Position numbers and translations under genes: made by a program | Assembly: GCA_052116865.1 (NCBI GenBank) | Contig: JBQKKG010000013.1 | Span: forward strand, 17,037 to 81,036 | Source of the DNA: CAUPWF01 sp963515125 | Lineage (GTDB): Bacteria > Bacillota > Clostridia > Lachnospirales > Lachnospiraceae | DNA: 64,000 nucleotides | Reading direction: 5' to 3' | The notes under the pieces: generated by a model | What the model saw: only the letters and a program-made list of their open reading frames with translations | Database searches by the model: none | Told to the model about the DNA's origin: nothing | Shown: positions 46,880 to 55,314 of the stretch, in pieces | Position numbering within the stretch: the stretch's first letter is position 1 | How the letters are laid out: each line of letters opens with the position of its first letter

Positions 46880-48241
46880 ATGAAAAAGAACGTGGATAGA
46901 AGCACTTATTTATTTGATAATAAAGCATTGGTCATACTAATTATTCCACTGATTATAGAGCAATTATTATCTGTATTAGTTGGGATGGCAGATTCCATTA
47001 TGATTGCGAGTGTGGGTGAGGCAGCAGTATCAGGTGTATCGCTAGTTGATAATATTATGGTACTGTTACTTAATATTTTTGCCGCATTAGCAACCGGAGG
47101 GGCAGTTGTTGCAGGACAATATTTGGGACAAAAGAATAAAGACAAGGCATGTAAATCTGCCAACCAATTGGTGTGGTTCATTACCATCTGTTCTATTGTA
47201 ATTACAGTCTTTGTATATGTTTGTAAAGATGTCATTTTACATGGAGTATTTGGACAGATTGATACAGCAGTTATGAAACATGCAAATACATATTTACTGA
47301 TTGTGACGGGCTCTATACCATTTATGGCGTTATATAATGGTGGAGCAGCGGTGTTTCGTGCCATGGGAAATTCCAAAGTGTCTATGCAGGTATCACTAGT
47401 TATGAATGTGATTAATGTCTCGGGAAATGCAATCTTAATCTATGGATTGCATCGGGGAACAGAAGGAGTAGCCATACCAACACTGGTATCTAGGGTTGTG
47501 GCTGCAATTCTGATCACAGTACTTCTTTGCGACCAAAAGCAGGACTTACATATTGAAAAATCATGGAAGCATCATTTTGATTGGAGCATGATAAAAAAGA
47601 TTCTTTATATTGGGGTGCCCAATGGATTAGAAAATAGTATGTTTCAATTAGGAAAAATCATTGTCTTAAGCTTAGTATCCACATTCGGGACTTATGCTAT
47701 CGCAGCAAATGCAGTATCCAATGCCGTTGCACTCTTTCAAATACTTCCTGGCATGGCAATCATACTAGCCACTACAACGGTCATTGCCCGTTGTGTAGGT
47801 GCAGGGGATTACGAACAAGTACAATATTATACAAAAAAATTACAAGTTATAGCATATCTAAGCATGGGGGTATCCAATGCCATCATTATCGTGGCGATGC
47901 CGTATATATTAAACGCATATCATCTATCGACCAGGACGGCACAGATTACCCAGAAGATACTAATCTTCCATGCGATAGCATCTATGACCATTTGGGCAAT
48001 TGCCTTCATCTTGCCAGCCACTTTAAGGGCGGCCGGAGACGTTAAATTCACAATGATAACCTCCATAATCTCCATGTGGGTATGTAGAATCGTCTTTAGC
48101 TATATCTTTGGAACATACATGGGAATGGGAGTCTTTGGCATCTGGGTCGCAATGGTACTCGATTGGTGCTTCCGCGCAGCATGCTTCACGGTGCGGTATA
48201 AGAAAGGGAAATGGAAACAAAAAACTATCTTGGGGACGTAG
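46880..48241 (+). CDS. MATE-family efflux transporter
   Basis: A 453-aa membrane antiporter with 12 hydrophobic helices in two halves, NorM/DinF-like: ALVILIIPLIIEQLLSVLVGMADSIMIASVG and the second-half KKILYIGVPNGLENSMFQLGK. It differs from the MATE protein at 34 kb and is not a recent duplicate. ATGAGGAG precedes the start. Its stop codon is inside the hairpin at 48232-48265. Substrate unknown. Confidence 0.9.
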   Translation: MKKNVDRSTYLFDNKALVILIIPLIIEQLLSVLVGMADSIMIASVGEAAVSGVSLVDNIMVLLLNIFAALATGGAVVAGQYLGQKNKDKACKSANQLVWFITICSIVITVFVYVCKDVILHGVFGQIDTAVMKHANTYLLIVTGSIPFMALYNGGAAVFRAMGNSKVSMQVSLVMNVINVSGNAILIYGLHRGTEGVAIPTLVSRVVAAILITVLLCDQKQDLHIEKSWKHHFDWSMIKKILYIGVPNGLENSMFQLGKIIVLSLVSTFGTYAIAANAVSNAVALFQILPGMAIILATTTVIARCVGAGDYEQVQYYTKKLQVIAYLSMGVSNAIIIVAMPYILNAYHLSTRTAQITQKILIFHAIASMTIWAIAFILPATLRAAGDVKFTMITSIISMWVCRIVFSYIFGTYMGMGVFGIWVAMVLDWCFRAACFTVRYKKGKWKQKTILGT

Positions 48242-48265
48242 CAAAATGAATTTTGCTATGCCCCC
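48232..48265. repeat. Second copy of the TGAA-loop palindrome
   Basis: ggggacgtagcaaaa-TGAA-ttttgctatgccccc: same core and loop as 787-830, here with one G-U and one mismatch, followed by TTTT, so it can work as the MATE gene terminator. The MATE stop codon is within its left arm. Confidence 0.7.
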
Positions 48266-48333
48266 TTTTGAAATGTATGATTTTGTTTTATAATATTTTT
48301 AAATAGATTAGAGTGGAAAAGGAGGAGTGAAAT

Positions 48334-48858
48334 ATGAAGGTCATCTATCTTGCAGGCGGGTGTTTTTGGGGATTGGAGAAGCTGATGCAGTCGATTCCTG
48401 GTGTGGTGGAAGCTGTGAATGGCTATGCAAATGGAGCGAAGGATATTACCCCCACGTATGAACGGGTCTGTGAGGGGGATACGGGATATCGGGAAACTGT
48501 AAAGGTTGTATATAAGGAAACGGAAGTTCCATTGAAGGATATACTTACTGCATTTTTTTATGTCATAGATACTACGGTGCGAAATCAACAGGGACCGGAC
48601 GTTGGTTCTCAATATCAGACGGGGATCTATTATACTGATGACGCCTCAAAGGACCAAGTGACAGAGATGGTGCAGCTAGAAAAGCAAAAACCAAAGGCTT
48701 TTTATGTAGAAGTCAAACCGTTGGAACGGTTCTATGATGCAGAAGAGTATCATCAAAATTATTTGGACAAGCATCCGGGTGGGTATTGCCATATCACCAC
48801 AGAAGAGATGGAAGATGCTGTCAGAAGTGTGATAAAACGTAATTATGAAGAACGCTAA
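48334..48858 (+). CDS. msrA: Peptide-methionine (S)-S-oxide reductase
   Basis: Repairs S-methionine sulfoxide in proteins. The 174-aa protein starts with the catalytic motif GGCFWGLEKLMQ near the N-terminus and contains GYANG, YRETVKVVY, the QGPDVGSQYQTGIYY block and YHQNYLDKHPGGYCH with a further conserved Cys near the end that can act as resolving Cys. It lacks the fused MsrB domain found in some relatives. AAGGAGG precedes the ATG. Confidence 0.95.
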   Translation: MKVIYLAGGCFWGLEKLMQSIPGVVEAVNGYANGAKDITPTYERVCEGDTGYRETVKVVYKETEVPLKDILTAFFYVIDTTVRNQQGPDVGSQYQTGIYYTDDASKDQVTEMVQLEKQKPKAFYVEVKPLERFYDAEEYHQNYLDKHPGGYCHITTEEMEDAVRSVIKRNYEER

Positions 48859-48960
48859 TAAATTTGAGAGCAGTCGTAACATCCCCTTGTAAAATTACAT
48901 GTAATATCATATAATGAGATGTATATTTTTTAAAAATAGAGGATAGTAGGAGGTACATCT

Positions 48961-50505
48961 GTGAAAAGAGAAACCGTAATTGTACTAGATTTTGGTGGAC
49001 AATATAATCAATTGATTGCAAGACGTGTACGTGAATGTAACGTATATTGTGAAATATATTCTTATAAGAAAGATTTGGAAGAAATAAAGGCATTAAATCC
49101 GAAGGGAATTATTCTTACTGGTGGCCCAAACAGTGCGTATAAAGAAGAGTCTCCAACTTGCTCACAAGCGCTATTTGAACTTGGGATTCCGGTACTTGGT
49201 ATTTGTTATGGATCACAACTTATGATGCATATGCTTGGGGGACATGTTTGTGAGGCTCCAGTACGTGAGTATGGAAAAATCGAAGTGACAGTGGATACTA
49301 GAAAGAAATTATTTGACGGTGTGAATGAAAAAACGATCTGCTGGATGAGTCACAATGACTATATCGAGACAGCAGCACCGGGATTTGACATTACAGCACA
49401 TACCATGGATTGTCCAGTGGCAGCAGTTGAAAATGAGGAGAAGAAGTTGTATGCGTTACAATTCCACCCAGAAGTACTGCATACACAAGAGGGCACTAAG
49501 ATGTTGTCGAACTTTGTATATAATATCTGTGGGTGTTCTGGTGATTGGAAGATGGATTCTTTTGTTGAAAATTCTATTCAGGCAATTCGTGCTAAAGTGG
49601 GGGATGGAAAAGTTCTTTGTGCTTTGTCTGGTGGAGTAGATTCTTCTGTAGCGGCAGTTATGTTGTCAAAAGCTGTGGGCGATCAATTAACTTGTGTATT
49701 CGTGGATCATGGCCTACTTCGTAAAAACGAAGGAGATGAGGTAGAAGCTGTATTTGGCCCAGAGGGAAATTATGATTTAAACTTTATTCGCGTAAATGCA
49801 CAGGAAAGATTTTATAAAAAATTAGCTGGTGTAGAAGAACCAGAGAGAAAACGTAAAATTATCGGAGAAGAATTTATTCGTGTATTCGAAGAGGAAGCGA
49901 AAAAGATTGGGATAGTAGATTTTCTAGTGCAAGGAACTATTTATCCGGATATTGTAGAAAGTGGTCTTGGTGGGGAGTCAGCAGTTATTAAATCTCACCA
50001 TAATGTTGGTGGATTACCTGACTTTGTAGACTTTAAGGAAATTATTGAGCCTCTGCGAGATTTATTTAAGGATGAGGTACGTAAGGCAGGTTTGGAACTG
50101 GGAATTCCAGAGTATTTAGTTTTTAGACAACCATTCCCTGGTCCTGGTTTAGGCGTTCGTATTATTGGAGAGGTGACAGCTGAAAAGGTGAAGATTGTTC
50201 AAGATGCAGATGCTATTTATCGTGAGGAGTTGGATCGTGCAGGAGCATCTAAAGGGATTGGACAGTATTTTGCTGCGTTGACTAACATGCGTTCTGTTGG
50301 ATGTATGGGCGATGAGAGAACTTATGATTATGCTATCGCATTGCGAGCTGTTACGACGATTGATTTTATGACCGCGGAGTCTGCAGAGCTTCCGTGGGAT
50401 GTACTTGGAAAGGTGACGAGTAGGATTGTAAACGAGGTTAGTCATGTGAACCGTGTGTTGTATGATTTGACTGGGAAGCCACCAGGAACTATAGAGTTTG
50501 AGTGA
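48961..50505 (+). CDS. guaA: GMP synthase (glutamine-hydrolysing)
   Basis: Converts XMP to GMP. The 514-aa protein has the class I glutaminase domain (about 1-195; GGPNSAY, nucleophile in GICYGSQ, His-Glu in FHPEV), the ATP-pyrophosphatase domain with LSGGVDSSVAAVML, and the C-terminal dimerization domain ending PPGTIEFE. GTG start, AGGAGG upstream. No purine riboswitch is recognizable upstream. The 3' end is intact and is followed by a terminator and foreign-looking genes, consistent with the known use of guaA 3' ends as integration sites. Confidence 0.96.
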   Translation: MKRETVIVLDFGGQYNQLIARRVRECNVYCEIYSYKKDLEEIKALNPKGIILTGGPNSAYKEESPTCSQALFELGIPVLGICYGSQLMMHMLGGHVCEAPVREYGKIEVTVDTRKKLFDGVNEKTICWMSHNDYIETAAPGFDITAHTMDCPVAAVENEEKKLYALQFHPEVLHTQEGTKMLSNFVYNICGCSGDWKMDSFVENSIQAIRAKVGDGKVLCALSGGVDSSVAAVMLSKAVGDQLTCVFVDHGLLRKNEGDEVEAVFGPEGNYDLNFIRVNAQERFYKKLAGVEEPERKRKIIGEEFIRVFEEEAKKIGIVDFLVQGTIYPDIVESGLGGESAVIKSHHNVGGLPDFVDFKEIIEPLRDLFKDEVRKAGLELGIPEYLVFRQPFPGPGLGVRIIGEVTAEKVKIVQDADAIYREELDRAGASKGIGQYFAALTNMRSVGCMGDERTYDYAIALRAVTTIDFMTAESAELPWDVLGKVTSRIVNEVSHVNRVLYDLTGKPPGTIEFE

Positions 50506-50510
50506 CCTAG

Positions 50511-50551
50511 AAAAGCCGCAAAGCCTTATAAATCAAGGCTTTGCGGCTTTT
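50511..50551 (+). terminator. Terminator of guaA
   Basis: 17-bp perfect stem (50511-50527 with 50535-50551), 7-nt loop, followed by TTC; starts five bases after the guaA stop codon. Confidence 0.9.
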
Positions 50552-50553
50552 TC

Positions 50554-50575
50554 GTCAGCAAAATGTCAGCAGAAT
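50554..50575. repeat. Two adjacent 11-bp direct repeats, possible integrase arm site
   Basis: gtcagcaaaat (50554-50564) and gtcagcagaat (50565-50575) lie back to back directly behind the guaA terminator. Tandem direct repeats near an element end are typical of arm-type binding sites for tyrosine integrases; this role is inference. Confidence 0.4.
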
Positions 50576-50645
50576 TTAGAATCACGATAGGATATTATTG
50601 TTGAATTGGGGATTATATTTTAGTTTGTTTATAAGTGGCAATTAG

Positions 50646-50674
50646 TTGAATTAAGTAGTTAATTGTGGTATGAT
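50646..50674 (+). promoter_or_regulatory. Promoter of the methyltransferase operon
   Basis: TTGAAT (50646-50651), 17-bp spacer, TATGAT (50669-50674), about 50 bp before the ribbon-helix-helix gene. The flanking 220-bp gap from guaA shows no other gene. Confidence 0.6.
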
Positions 50675-50725
50675 TATCGTTAGTTTTAAGTAAATATCAA
50701 ATCGATTTATACGGGGTAATAAAGT

Positions 50726-50917
50726 ATGGCAAGAGCAAAAAAGAATGGCACTTATTTAAATGTTCGTATAGAAAATTCAATTTATGAACAGTTGAATGAA
50801 ATATGTGAGGATGCGGGTCAAACCAAAACTATTGTTGTGGAAAGAGCATTGGATTCTTATTTTTACGATTATAGAGAAAAGCAAAGAAAACTTAATGATT
50901 TAGGTCAAAAGAAATAG
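50726..50917 (+). CDS. Ribbon-helix-helix DNA-binding protein
   Basis: A 63-aa protein with the Arc/CopG pattern: a beta-strand TYLNVRIENSIYEQ, helix LNEICEDAG and helix TKTIVVERALDSYFYDY. Such proteins repress their own operon. It is the first gene of the restriction-like operon and lies 28 bp before the adenine methyltransferase, so it may play the part that controller (C) proteins play in restriction systems, delaying nuclease expression. It could alternatively be a remnant of an antitoxin; no toxin is next to it. Confidence 0.75.
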   Translation: MARAKKNGTYLNVRIENSIYEQLNEICEDAGQTKTIVVERALDSYFYDYREKQRKLNDLGQKK

Positions 50918-50945
50918 CAGAACTGTTTTAGAAAGAGGATTTAAA

Positions 50946-52040
50946 ATGAAAGACGAGATAAAGGCAGAAGAAGTGGATAAATTGCATAAAAAGGGTAATT
51001 CAATACTAAACAATGCAAAGTATTCACCGGATAATACAGATGAATGGTATACCACGTATGAGACGATTGCAGAGGAAGTATCTCACTATCAAGAACAGTT
51101 TAGAGGTAAAGTTGTATTATGCAACTGTGATGATCCGTATGAGTCAAATTTTTGTTATTATTTTTTGCGTCATTTTAATCAGTTGAGATTGAAAAAATTG
51201 ATATGTACTTCTTATTCTGGTTCAAAGATTGAAAAAATAAAAAATAATGTACCAATCTCTTTAAAACTATTTGATAATTCAGGAGAACCAGTAGTTCTTA
51301 ATCAAGGATATGTATTTACCATATCAAAAATGCCTGGTAAAATTGATGAAGAAGTAAACGATGATGTAATAAAAAGAGTATTGAAAAAGAAAGATGTTGT
51401 TAAAAAGCTAGTAGGATCTGGAGACTTTCGTACAAAAGAATGTATTGAATATATAAAAGAATGTGATATATGTTGTACGAATCCGCCTTTTAGTCTTTTC
51501 TCTAGCCTTTTTTCTTTATTAGTAAAATATGATAAACAGTATTTACTCATAGGAAATCAGAATGCTATAACATATAAGGAAATATTTCCATATATTAAAG
51601 AAAATAAAGCATGGGTCGGTTATAAATTTGGTGATATGGCGTTTCGTGTACCAGCGGATACGCAACCTAGAAAAACAAGATTTTGGATTGATGACACAGG
51701 TCAGAAATGGAGAAGTCTTGGAAATGCTATGTGGCTTACCAACCTTGATACACAGAGGCGACATCAGGAATTGCAGCTTACTCAACACTACGTTCCAGAT
51801 AATTATCCAAAATACGATAATTATGACGCAATCAATGTAAGAAAGGTTGCGGAGATTCCTATGGACTACGATGGAATTATGGGTGTGCCAATCACATATT
51901 TAAAATATCATAATGAGTCACAGTTTGAAATAGTTGGTGAAGCAAATCATGGATCGGATAATGAGTTTGACCTGTTCAAACCTAAAGTAAACGGAAAAGA
52001 ATTATTTAAGAGAATACTTATAAGAAGGAGAAATATATGA
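50946..52040 (+). CDS. EcoRI-family adenine-specific DNA methyltransferase
   Basis: A 364-aa N6-adenine methyltransferase resembling M.EcoRI. The catalytic motif is NPPF in CDICCTNPPFSLFSSLFSLL (about residue 178), the N-terminal region has the SAM-binding VVLCNCDDPYESNFCYYF and the C-terminal half contains family blocks ENKAWVGYKFGDMAFRVP and MGVPITYLKYHNESQFEIVG. M.EcoRI methylates GAATTC; the specificity here is not readable. AAAGAGG precedes the ATG. Its end overlaps the next methyltransferase gene by 4 bp (ATGA), so both are made together. Confidence 0.88.
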   Translation: MKDEIKAEEVDKLHKKGNSILNNAKYSPDNTDEWYTTYETIAEEVSHYQEQFRGKVVLCNCDDPYESNFCYYFLRHFNQLRLKKLICTSYSGSKIEKIKNNVPISLKLFDNSGEPVVLNQGYVFTISKMPGKIDEEVNDDVIKRVLKKKDVVKKLVGSGDFRTKECIEYIKECDICCTNPPFSLFSSLFSLLVKYDKQYLLIGNQNAITYKEIFPYIKENKAWVGYKFGDMAFRVPADTQPRKTRFWIDDTGQKWRSLGNAMWLTNLDTQRRHQELQLTQHYVPDNYPKYDNYDAINVRKVAEIPMDYDGIMGVPITYLKYHNESQFEIVGEANHGSDNEFDLFKPKVNGKELFKRILIRRRNI

Positions 52041-53116
52041 CATCAGAGTTAAATGGATTTCGTATTCTTGATTTGTTTTGTGGAGCAGGAGGACTTTCCT
52101 GGGGAATGCACAAAAATCCTTATTTCAAAACAATGGTAGCATTGGACTTTGATGAGAAAGCTGCAACCACATTTAAAAAAAATATGCCCGATACAGAAGT
52201 TATGGTTGGAGATATAACAGATGCATCTGTGAAGGAAAAAATCGTTACATTAGCAAAAAAAACAAGCGTAAATATGATAGTGGGGGGACCACCTTGTCAA
52301 GGATATTCTATGAAAGGGAAAAAACTTGGTTTAGACGATTCAAGAAATTTTTTGTTTAGAGAATACCTAGATTTAGTTGAAAGGCTACAACCGGATGTGT
52401 TTGTAATTGAGAATGTAAAAGGATTGTTACTATCAGCTAATGGATGGTTCAAGGATGAGATTGTAAATACTATCGAGAATTTGGGTTATGCAGTTAAGTT
52501 CGGTATCCTTAATGCAGCAGATTTTGGTGTGCCACAATCAAGAGAGCGAGCTATCTTTATTTGTTCAAAACACGGTAGTATTTCATTACCAAACGCTACT
52601 GTGACAACGCACACCACTGTACGTGATGCTATAGAAGATTTGGCATATTTAGAATCAGGTGATGGAGATTTTGAACAAGAGTACATTACAAAACCAAAAA
52701 GTGATTATCAAGTAAAAATCAGAGGTAAAAGTCTAAAACTTTACAATCACATGGCTTCAAATCATAAACAAGTAGCTATTGATAAACTGAAACTTATTCC
52801 ACCTGAACAAGGGAAAGAGTGCTTGCCTGAGGAATTACATGGAAATCAAAAATTTAAGACAACGTGGGGTCGACTTAAATGGGATACAATTTCACCTACT
52901 ATCGATACAAGATTTGACGCTTCTTCAAATGGCACAAATAACCATCCGTTTTTGCATAGAGCTATAACACCTAGAGAAGCGGCAAGGATACAGTCTTTTG
53001 ATGATGAGTTTATTTTCATGGGCTCAAAAGTTTATATTCGGAAGCAGATTGGTAATGCTGTTCCACCACTTTTGGCTAAAGCCATTGCTGACCAGATAGC
53101 TGATTATTTTGGATAA
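52037..53116 (+). CDS. DNA (cytosine-5) methyltransferase
   Basis: A 359-aa C5-cytosine methyltransferase: motif I LDLFCGAGGLSWGM, motif IV GGPPCQGYSMKGKK with the catalytic Cys, motif VI ENVKGLL, motif VIII in the QSRERAIFI segment, and motifs IX-X RAITPREAARIQSF and IGNAVPPLLAKAIA at the end. The target-recognition region (about 220-300) is short. Together with the upstream adenine methyltransferase (4-bp overlap), two chemically different methylases serve one operon, a pattern seen in systems with asymmetric recognition sites, where each strand needs its own enzyme (inference). Confidence 0.93.
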   Translation: MTSELNGFRILDLFCGAGGLSWGMHKNPYFKTMVALDFDEKAATTFKKNMPDTEVMVGDITDASVKEKIVTLAKKTSVNMIVGGPPCQGYSMKGKKLGLDDSRNFLFREYLDLVERLQPDVFVIENVKGLLLSANGWFKDEIVNTIENLGYAVKFGILNAADFGVPQSRERAIFICSKHGSISLPNATVTTHTTVRDAIEDLAYLESGDGDFEQEYITKPKSDYQVKIRGKSLKLYNHMASNHKQVAIDKLKLIPPEQGKECLPEELHGNQKFKTTWGRLKWDTISPTIDTRFDASSNGTNNHPFLHRAITPREAARIQSFDDEFIFMGSKVYIRKQIGNAVPPLLAKAIADQIADYFG

Positions 53117-53132
53117 AAAAGGAGTAACAAAA

Positions 53133-54035
53133 ATGAATACAGAAATGGCATATATTCTTGGTATGATTACTGGGAATGGAGAAATACAAAGAGGTGCAAC
53201 GACAACAACAATATCTATTGATGTTCCACATAAAAAATTAGAAACCGAATTTCAAAAAGATGTAGGAATTTATGTAAAAGCAAGTATTACTGACATTAGA
53301 CAGATTTTGGAACCCTTATTAGGTACTTCTTTGAAGTTTATTCAAAATCCTAATATTTCGATTCTTTCGTTTACAAAGCCAAATGAAGATTATTTGATGA
53401 GAGAACTGTTGAGATATGTAGGGTATGCTTCATCTGCAAATAATATCAGAATTGCACCAGAAGTATTTGACTTTACATTAGATGAGAGAAAACAGTTTGT
53501 AAAAGGGTTTGCTGATGTTGCAGGGTACATTCGTAGAAGTAATTATGCTTTCACAGAGCCGAACTACCGAGTTTATTTTGAGATACCGCATAATTGGGAA
53601 TTAGTAGCAGATTTTTCAAATTTATTAAAAAGCATAGATGTTCCAGTGCAGAATATTGATTGGGCACATCCTAATATGAGAGACGGTAACTTGACAAAGT
53701 ATAACCAAGGGAAACCTGATTTCTGGAAAAAAGAACATCAGATTAAGGTTTGGGCGGTTGAATATCAATCAATTGGATTTGCGGTACTTCATAAACAAGA
53801 GGCATTAGATTATTTTGCGAATGAGCAAAGAATACATATAGAGGTACAAAGAAATAAAAAGACATCGGATGTTACTCATAGGTATTATTGGGAATTGACT
53901 TCTAGAAATAGAAATAAGCCATCACATCCAGGGGAGAATGACGAATTCATACCGAAAGAAATCCGAGGTAAGCATTACGATTCATGGAGTGCTATCGCAG
54001 AAGATATGGGTTATGGTGAGGATTCATTATGTTAG
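53133..54035 (+). CDS. LAGLIDADG-fold DNA-binding protein, catalytic acids lost
   Basis: A 300-aa protein with two LAGLIDADG-type motifs: AYILGMITGNGEI (residues 6-18) and KQFVKGFADVAGYIRR near residue 125. Active homing endonucleases have an acidic residue just before the last Gly of each motif; here these are Asn15 and Ala, so cleavage is unlikely. The second half keeps the family's YRVYFEIPHNWELVADFSNLL and IKVWAVEYQSIGFAVLHKQEAL pattern. Degenerate LAGLIDADG proteins can be pure DNA binders (WhiA). The ATG at 53133 has AAGGAG upstream. Sitting between a methyltransferase and a PD-(D/E)XK gene, it may be the specificity subunit of a split nuclease (inference). Confidence 0.7.
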   Translation: MNTEMAYILGMITGNGEIQRGATTTTISIDVPHKKLETEFQKDVGIYVKASITDIRQILEPLLGTSLKFIQNPNISILSFTKPNEDYLMRELLRYVGYASSANNIRIAPEVFDFTLDERKQFVKGFADVAGYIRRSNYAFTEPNYRVYFEIPHNWELVADFSNLLKSIDVPVQNIDWAHPNMRDGNLTKYNQGKPDFWKKEHQIKVWAVEYQSIGFAVLHKQEALDYFANEQRIHIEVQRNKKTSDVTHRYYWELTSRNRNKPSHPGENDEFIPKEIRGKHYDSWSAIAEDMGYGEDSLC

Positions 54036-54505
54036 AAAATGAATTGTATGAACCAATGCGAAGCTGGCTTGAACAATATTTGAAAGACAAATATAAGGGC
54101 TATGATATAATTGCACTTGATACATCTCAGGAAAGACTAGATCGTGCTTTGTCCAGATATAGTATAGTGTGCGAAGCAGCTAACGGTGTTGATATTCAGA
54201 TAGATATATTAGGGATTGCGAAGAAAAATCAGGACATAAAGCTCTTTTTTATTGAAGCAAAGAAAACAAGGCTTACGCTCAGAGATTTAGGACAGTTATG
54301 GGCATATTGTAAGTTGGTTGATCCGGAAGAGGCATTTTTACTGTCTTCAGAGGGACTGGGAAGTTTAAACAAGTTACTCAATTCCTTTGTTCGAGAGGAT
54401 TTATTGGACTATGGAACGGGGAAAAAAATAAAGAAAATGAAGGTTGGGAAATGGAATGTTTCAAAAAATTCGATTGATTTTGGAACGCTAGTTCCCAAAA
54501 TTTGA
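54029..54505 (+). CDS. Small PD-(D/E)XK-type nuclease, possible restriction subunit
   Basis: A 158-aa protein with a compact PD-(D/E)XK core: an N-terminal helix with acidic residues (ENELYEPMRSWLEQYL), Asp59 in QIDILGI, Glu76 and Lys78 in FFIEAKKTRLT, and Gln89 in DLGQLWAYCKL. This is enough for a metal-dependent nuclease but leaves almost no room for a DNA-recognition domain. It overlaps the LAGLIDADG-like gene by 7 bp, with GGTGAGGA upstream, so the two proteins are probably made in equal amount and may work as one enzyme. I could not match it to a named restriction enzyme. Confidence 0.7.
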   Translation: MLENELYEPMRSWLEQYLKDKYKGYDIIALDTSQERLDRALSRYSIVCEAANGVDIQIDILGIAKKNQDIKLFFIEAKKTRLTLRDLGQLWAYCKLVDPEEAFLLSSEGLGSLNKLLNSFVREDLLDYGTGKKIKKMKVGKWNVSKNSIDFGTLVPKI

Positions 54506-54514
54506 GGTGATACA

Positions 54515-54877
54515 TTGATAGAAAAAATTTTAATACAAGAAAAGATTCCATACAAAGTAATTGATGAAGATAAAGGATATAAACTAATTAAAGTCAATTC
54601 CCAAATGCATCTCTTCTATATGAACAACCGTGGAAATCAGTTTTTAATGGAGAGAGATTTTTTTGATTATCTTGATGGGAACTCAGTTCCTTATGCTGTT
54701 TTATGTCATGATACATCAAAAGATATTTTTTATTATATACCACTGAATAAAAATGCAAATTGGATTAAGTCATGTTTCGAGACTTGTGATAAAGAATCAA
54801 TTTATCTTGGTAAACAAGTATTGAATACTAGAATAAGCGAGACAGAGTTGCATAAGGTTTTGAAAATGATAATTTAA
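54515..54877 (+). CDS. Unknown protein in the restriction-like operon
   Basis: A 120-aa protein not recognised. TTG start with GAGGTGA a few bases upstream; 9 bp after the nuclease gene. It is predicted soluble, with alternating strands (YKVIDEDKGYKLIKVNSQMHLFYM, VPYAVLCHDTSKDIFYYIP) and an ending helix. The strand-helix order recalls the C-terminal half of PD-(D/E)XK domains that read a fold like xxFDxLxxxxVPxAVL..D....YYI, but no E-x-K is present, so it may be a catalytically silent partner. This likeness is by eye only. Confidence 0.65.
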   Translation: MIEKILIQEKIPYKVIDEDKGYKLIKVNSQMHLFYMNNRGNQFLMERDFFDYLDGNSVPYAVLCHDTSKDIFYYIPLNKNANWIKSCFETCDKESIYLGKQVLNTRISETELHKVLKMII

Positions 54878-54894
54878 AAGAGAGGGGGGATAAC

Positions 54895-55230
54895 ATGAGT
54901 ATTGCAAATGATTTAGACAAATTTATTAAGGCATCAAGAGACAATGTGTTTATTGAAGCAGAAGGAAAACCGTCAAGACTTAGAAATTTTTATTCTGAGT
55001 ATAATGGTAAGTATAGTCCAGCGATAAATAATTCTACAGACGGAATTATTGTTCTGGACGAGGATGCAAACAAATGGGGACTGGAATTACGATTGTATTT
55101 GAATGAAGAACCAAGCTGTATTCGTGCGACTCGTAACACGGTATATAGAAGCGAGTATGCGTATAGGATTAATGATGTGGATGTAATTAGCGATATGTTT
55201 GATCTTGGATATCGTATTGGTCTCAACTGA
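54895..55230 (+). CDS. Unknown protein, last gene of the restriction-like operon
   Basis: A 111-aa soluble protein not recognised. AGAGGGGGG precedes the ATG, giving it the strongest ribosome binding site of the operon. It has a helical N-terminus (SIANDLDKFIKASRDN) followed by a beta-rich part (DGIIVLDEDANKWGLELRLYL, SEYAYRINDVDVISDMFDLGYRI). It is 17 bp after the preceding gene and ahead of the terminator 55260-55291, so it belongs to the same transcript. A role as immunity, inhibitor or nuclease accessory is possible but unsupported. Confidence 0.65.
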   Translation: MSIANDLDKFIKASRDNVFIEAEGKPSRLRNFYSEYNGKYSPAINNSTDGIIVLDEDANKWGLELRLYLNEEPSCIRATRNTVYRSEYAYRINDVDVISDMFDLGYRIGLN

Positions 55231-55259
55231 TTCTCTTAATCTTTAGATTAAGGGCATAG

Positions 55260-55291
55260 AGGCGATTTATCTTATGAGAGATCACCTTTTT
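55260..55291 (+). terminator. Terminator of the restriction-like operon
   Basis: aggcgat (55260-55266) pairs with atcacct (one mismatch) with extra pairs inside, followed by six T, 30 bp after the last gene. Confidence 0.6.
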
Positions 55292-55314
55292 TGTTACATA
55301 TTTAAAATTGTAGA

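Noticed and set aside
48859..48960. Possible purine riboswitch upstream of guaA
   Set aside because: The conserved purine-riboswitch core and its stems are not visible in the 100-bp gap.
50506..50725. tRNA gene as attachment site of the element
   Set aside because: No tRNA-like sequence is visible; the left boundary is at the guaA 3' end.
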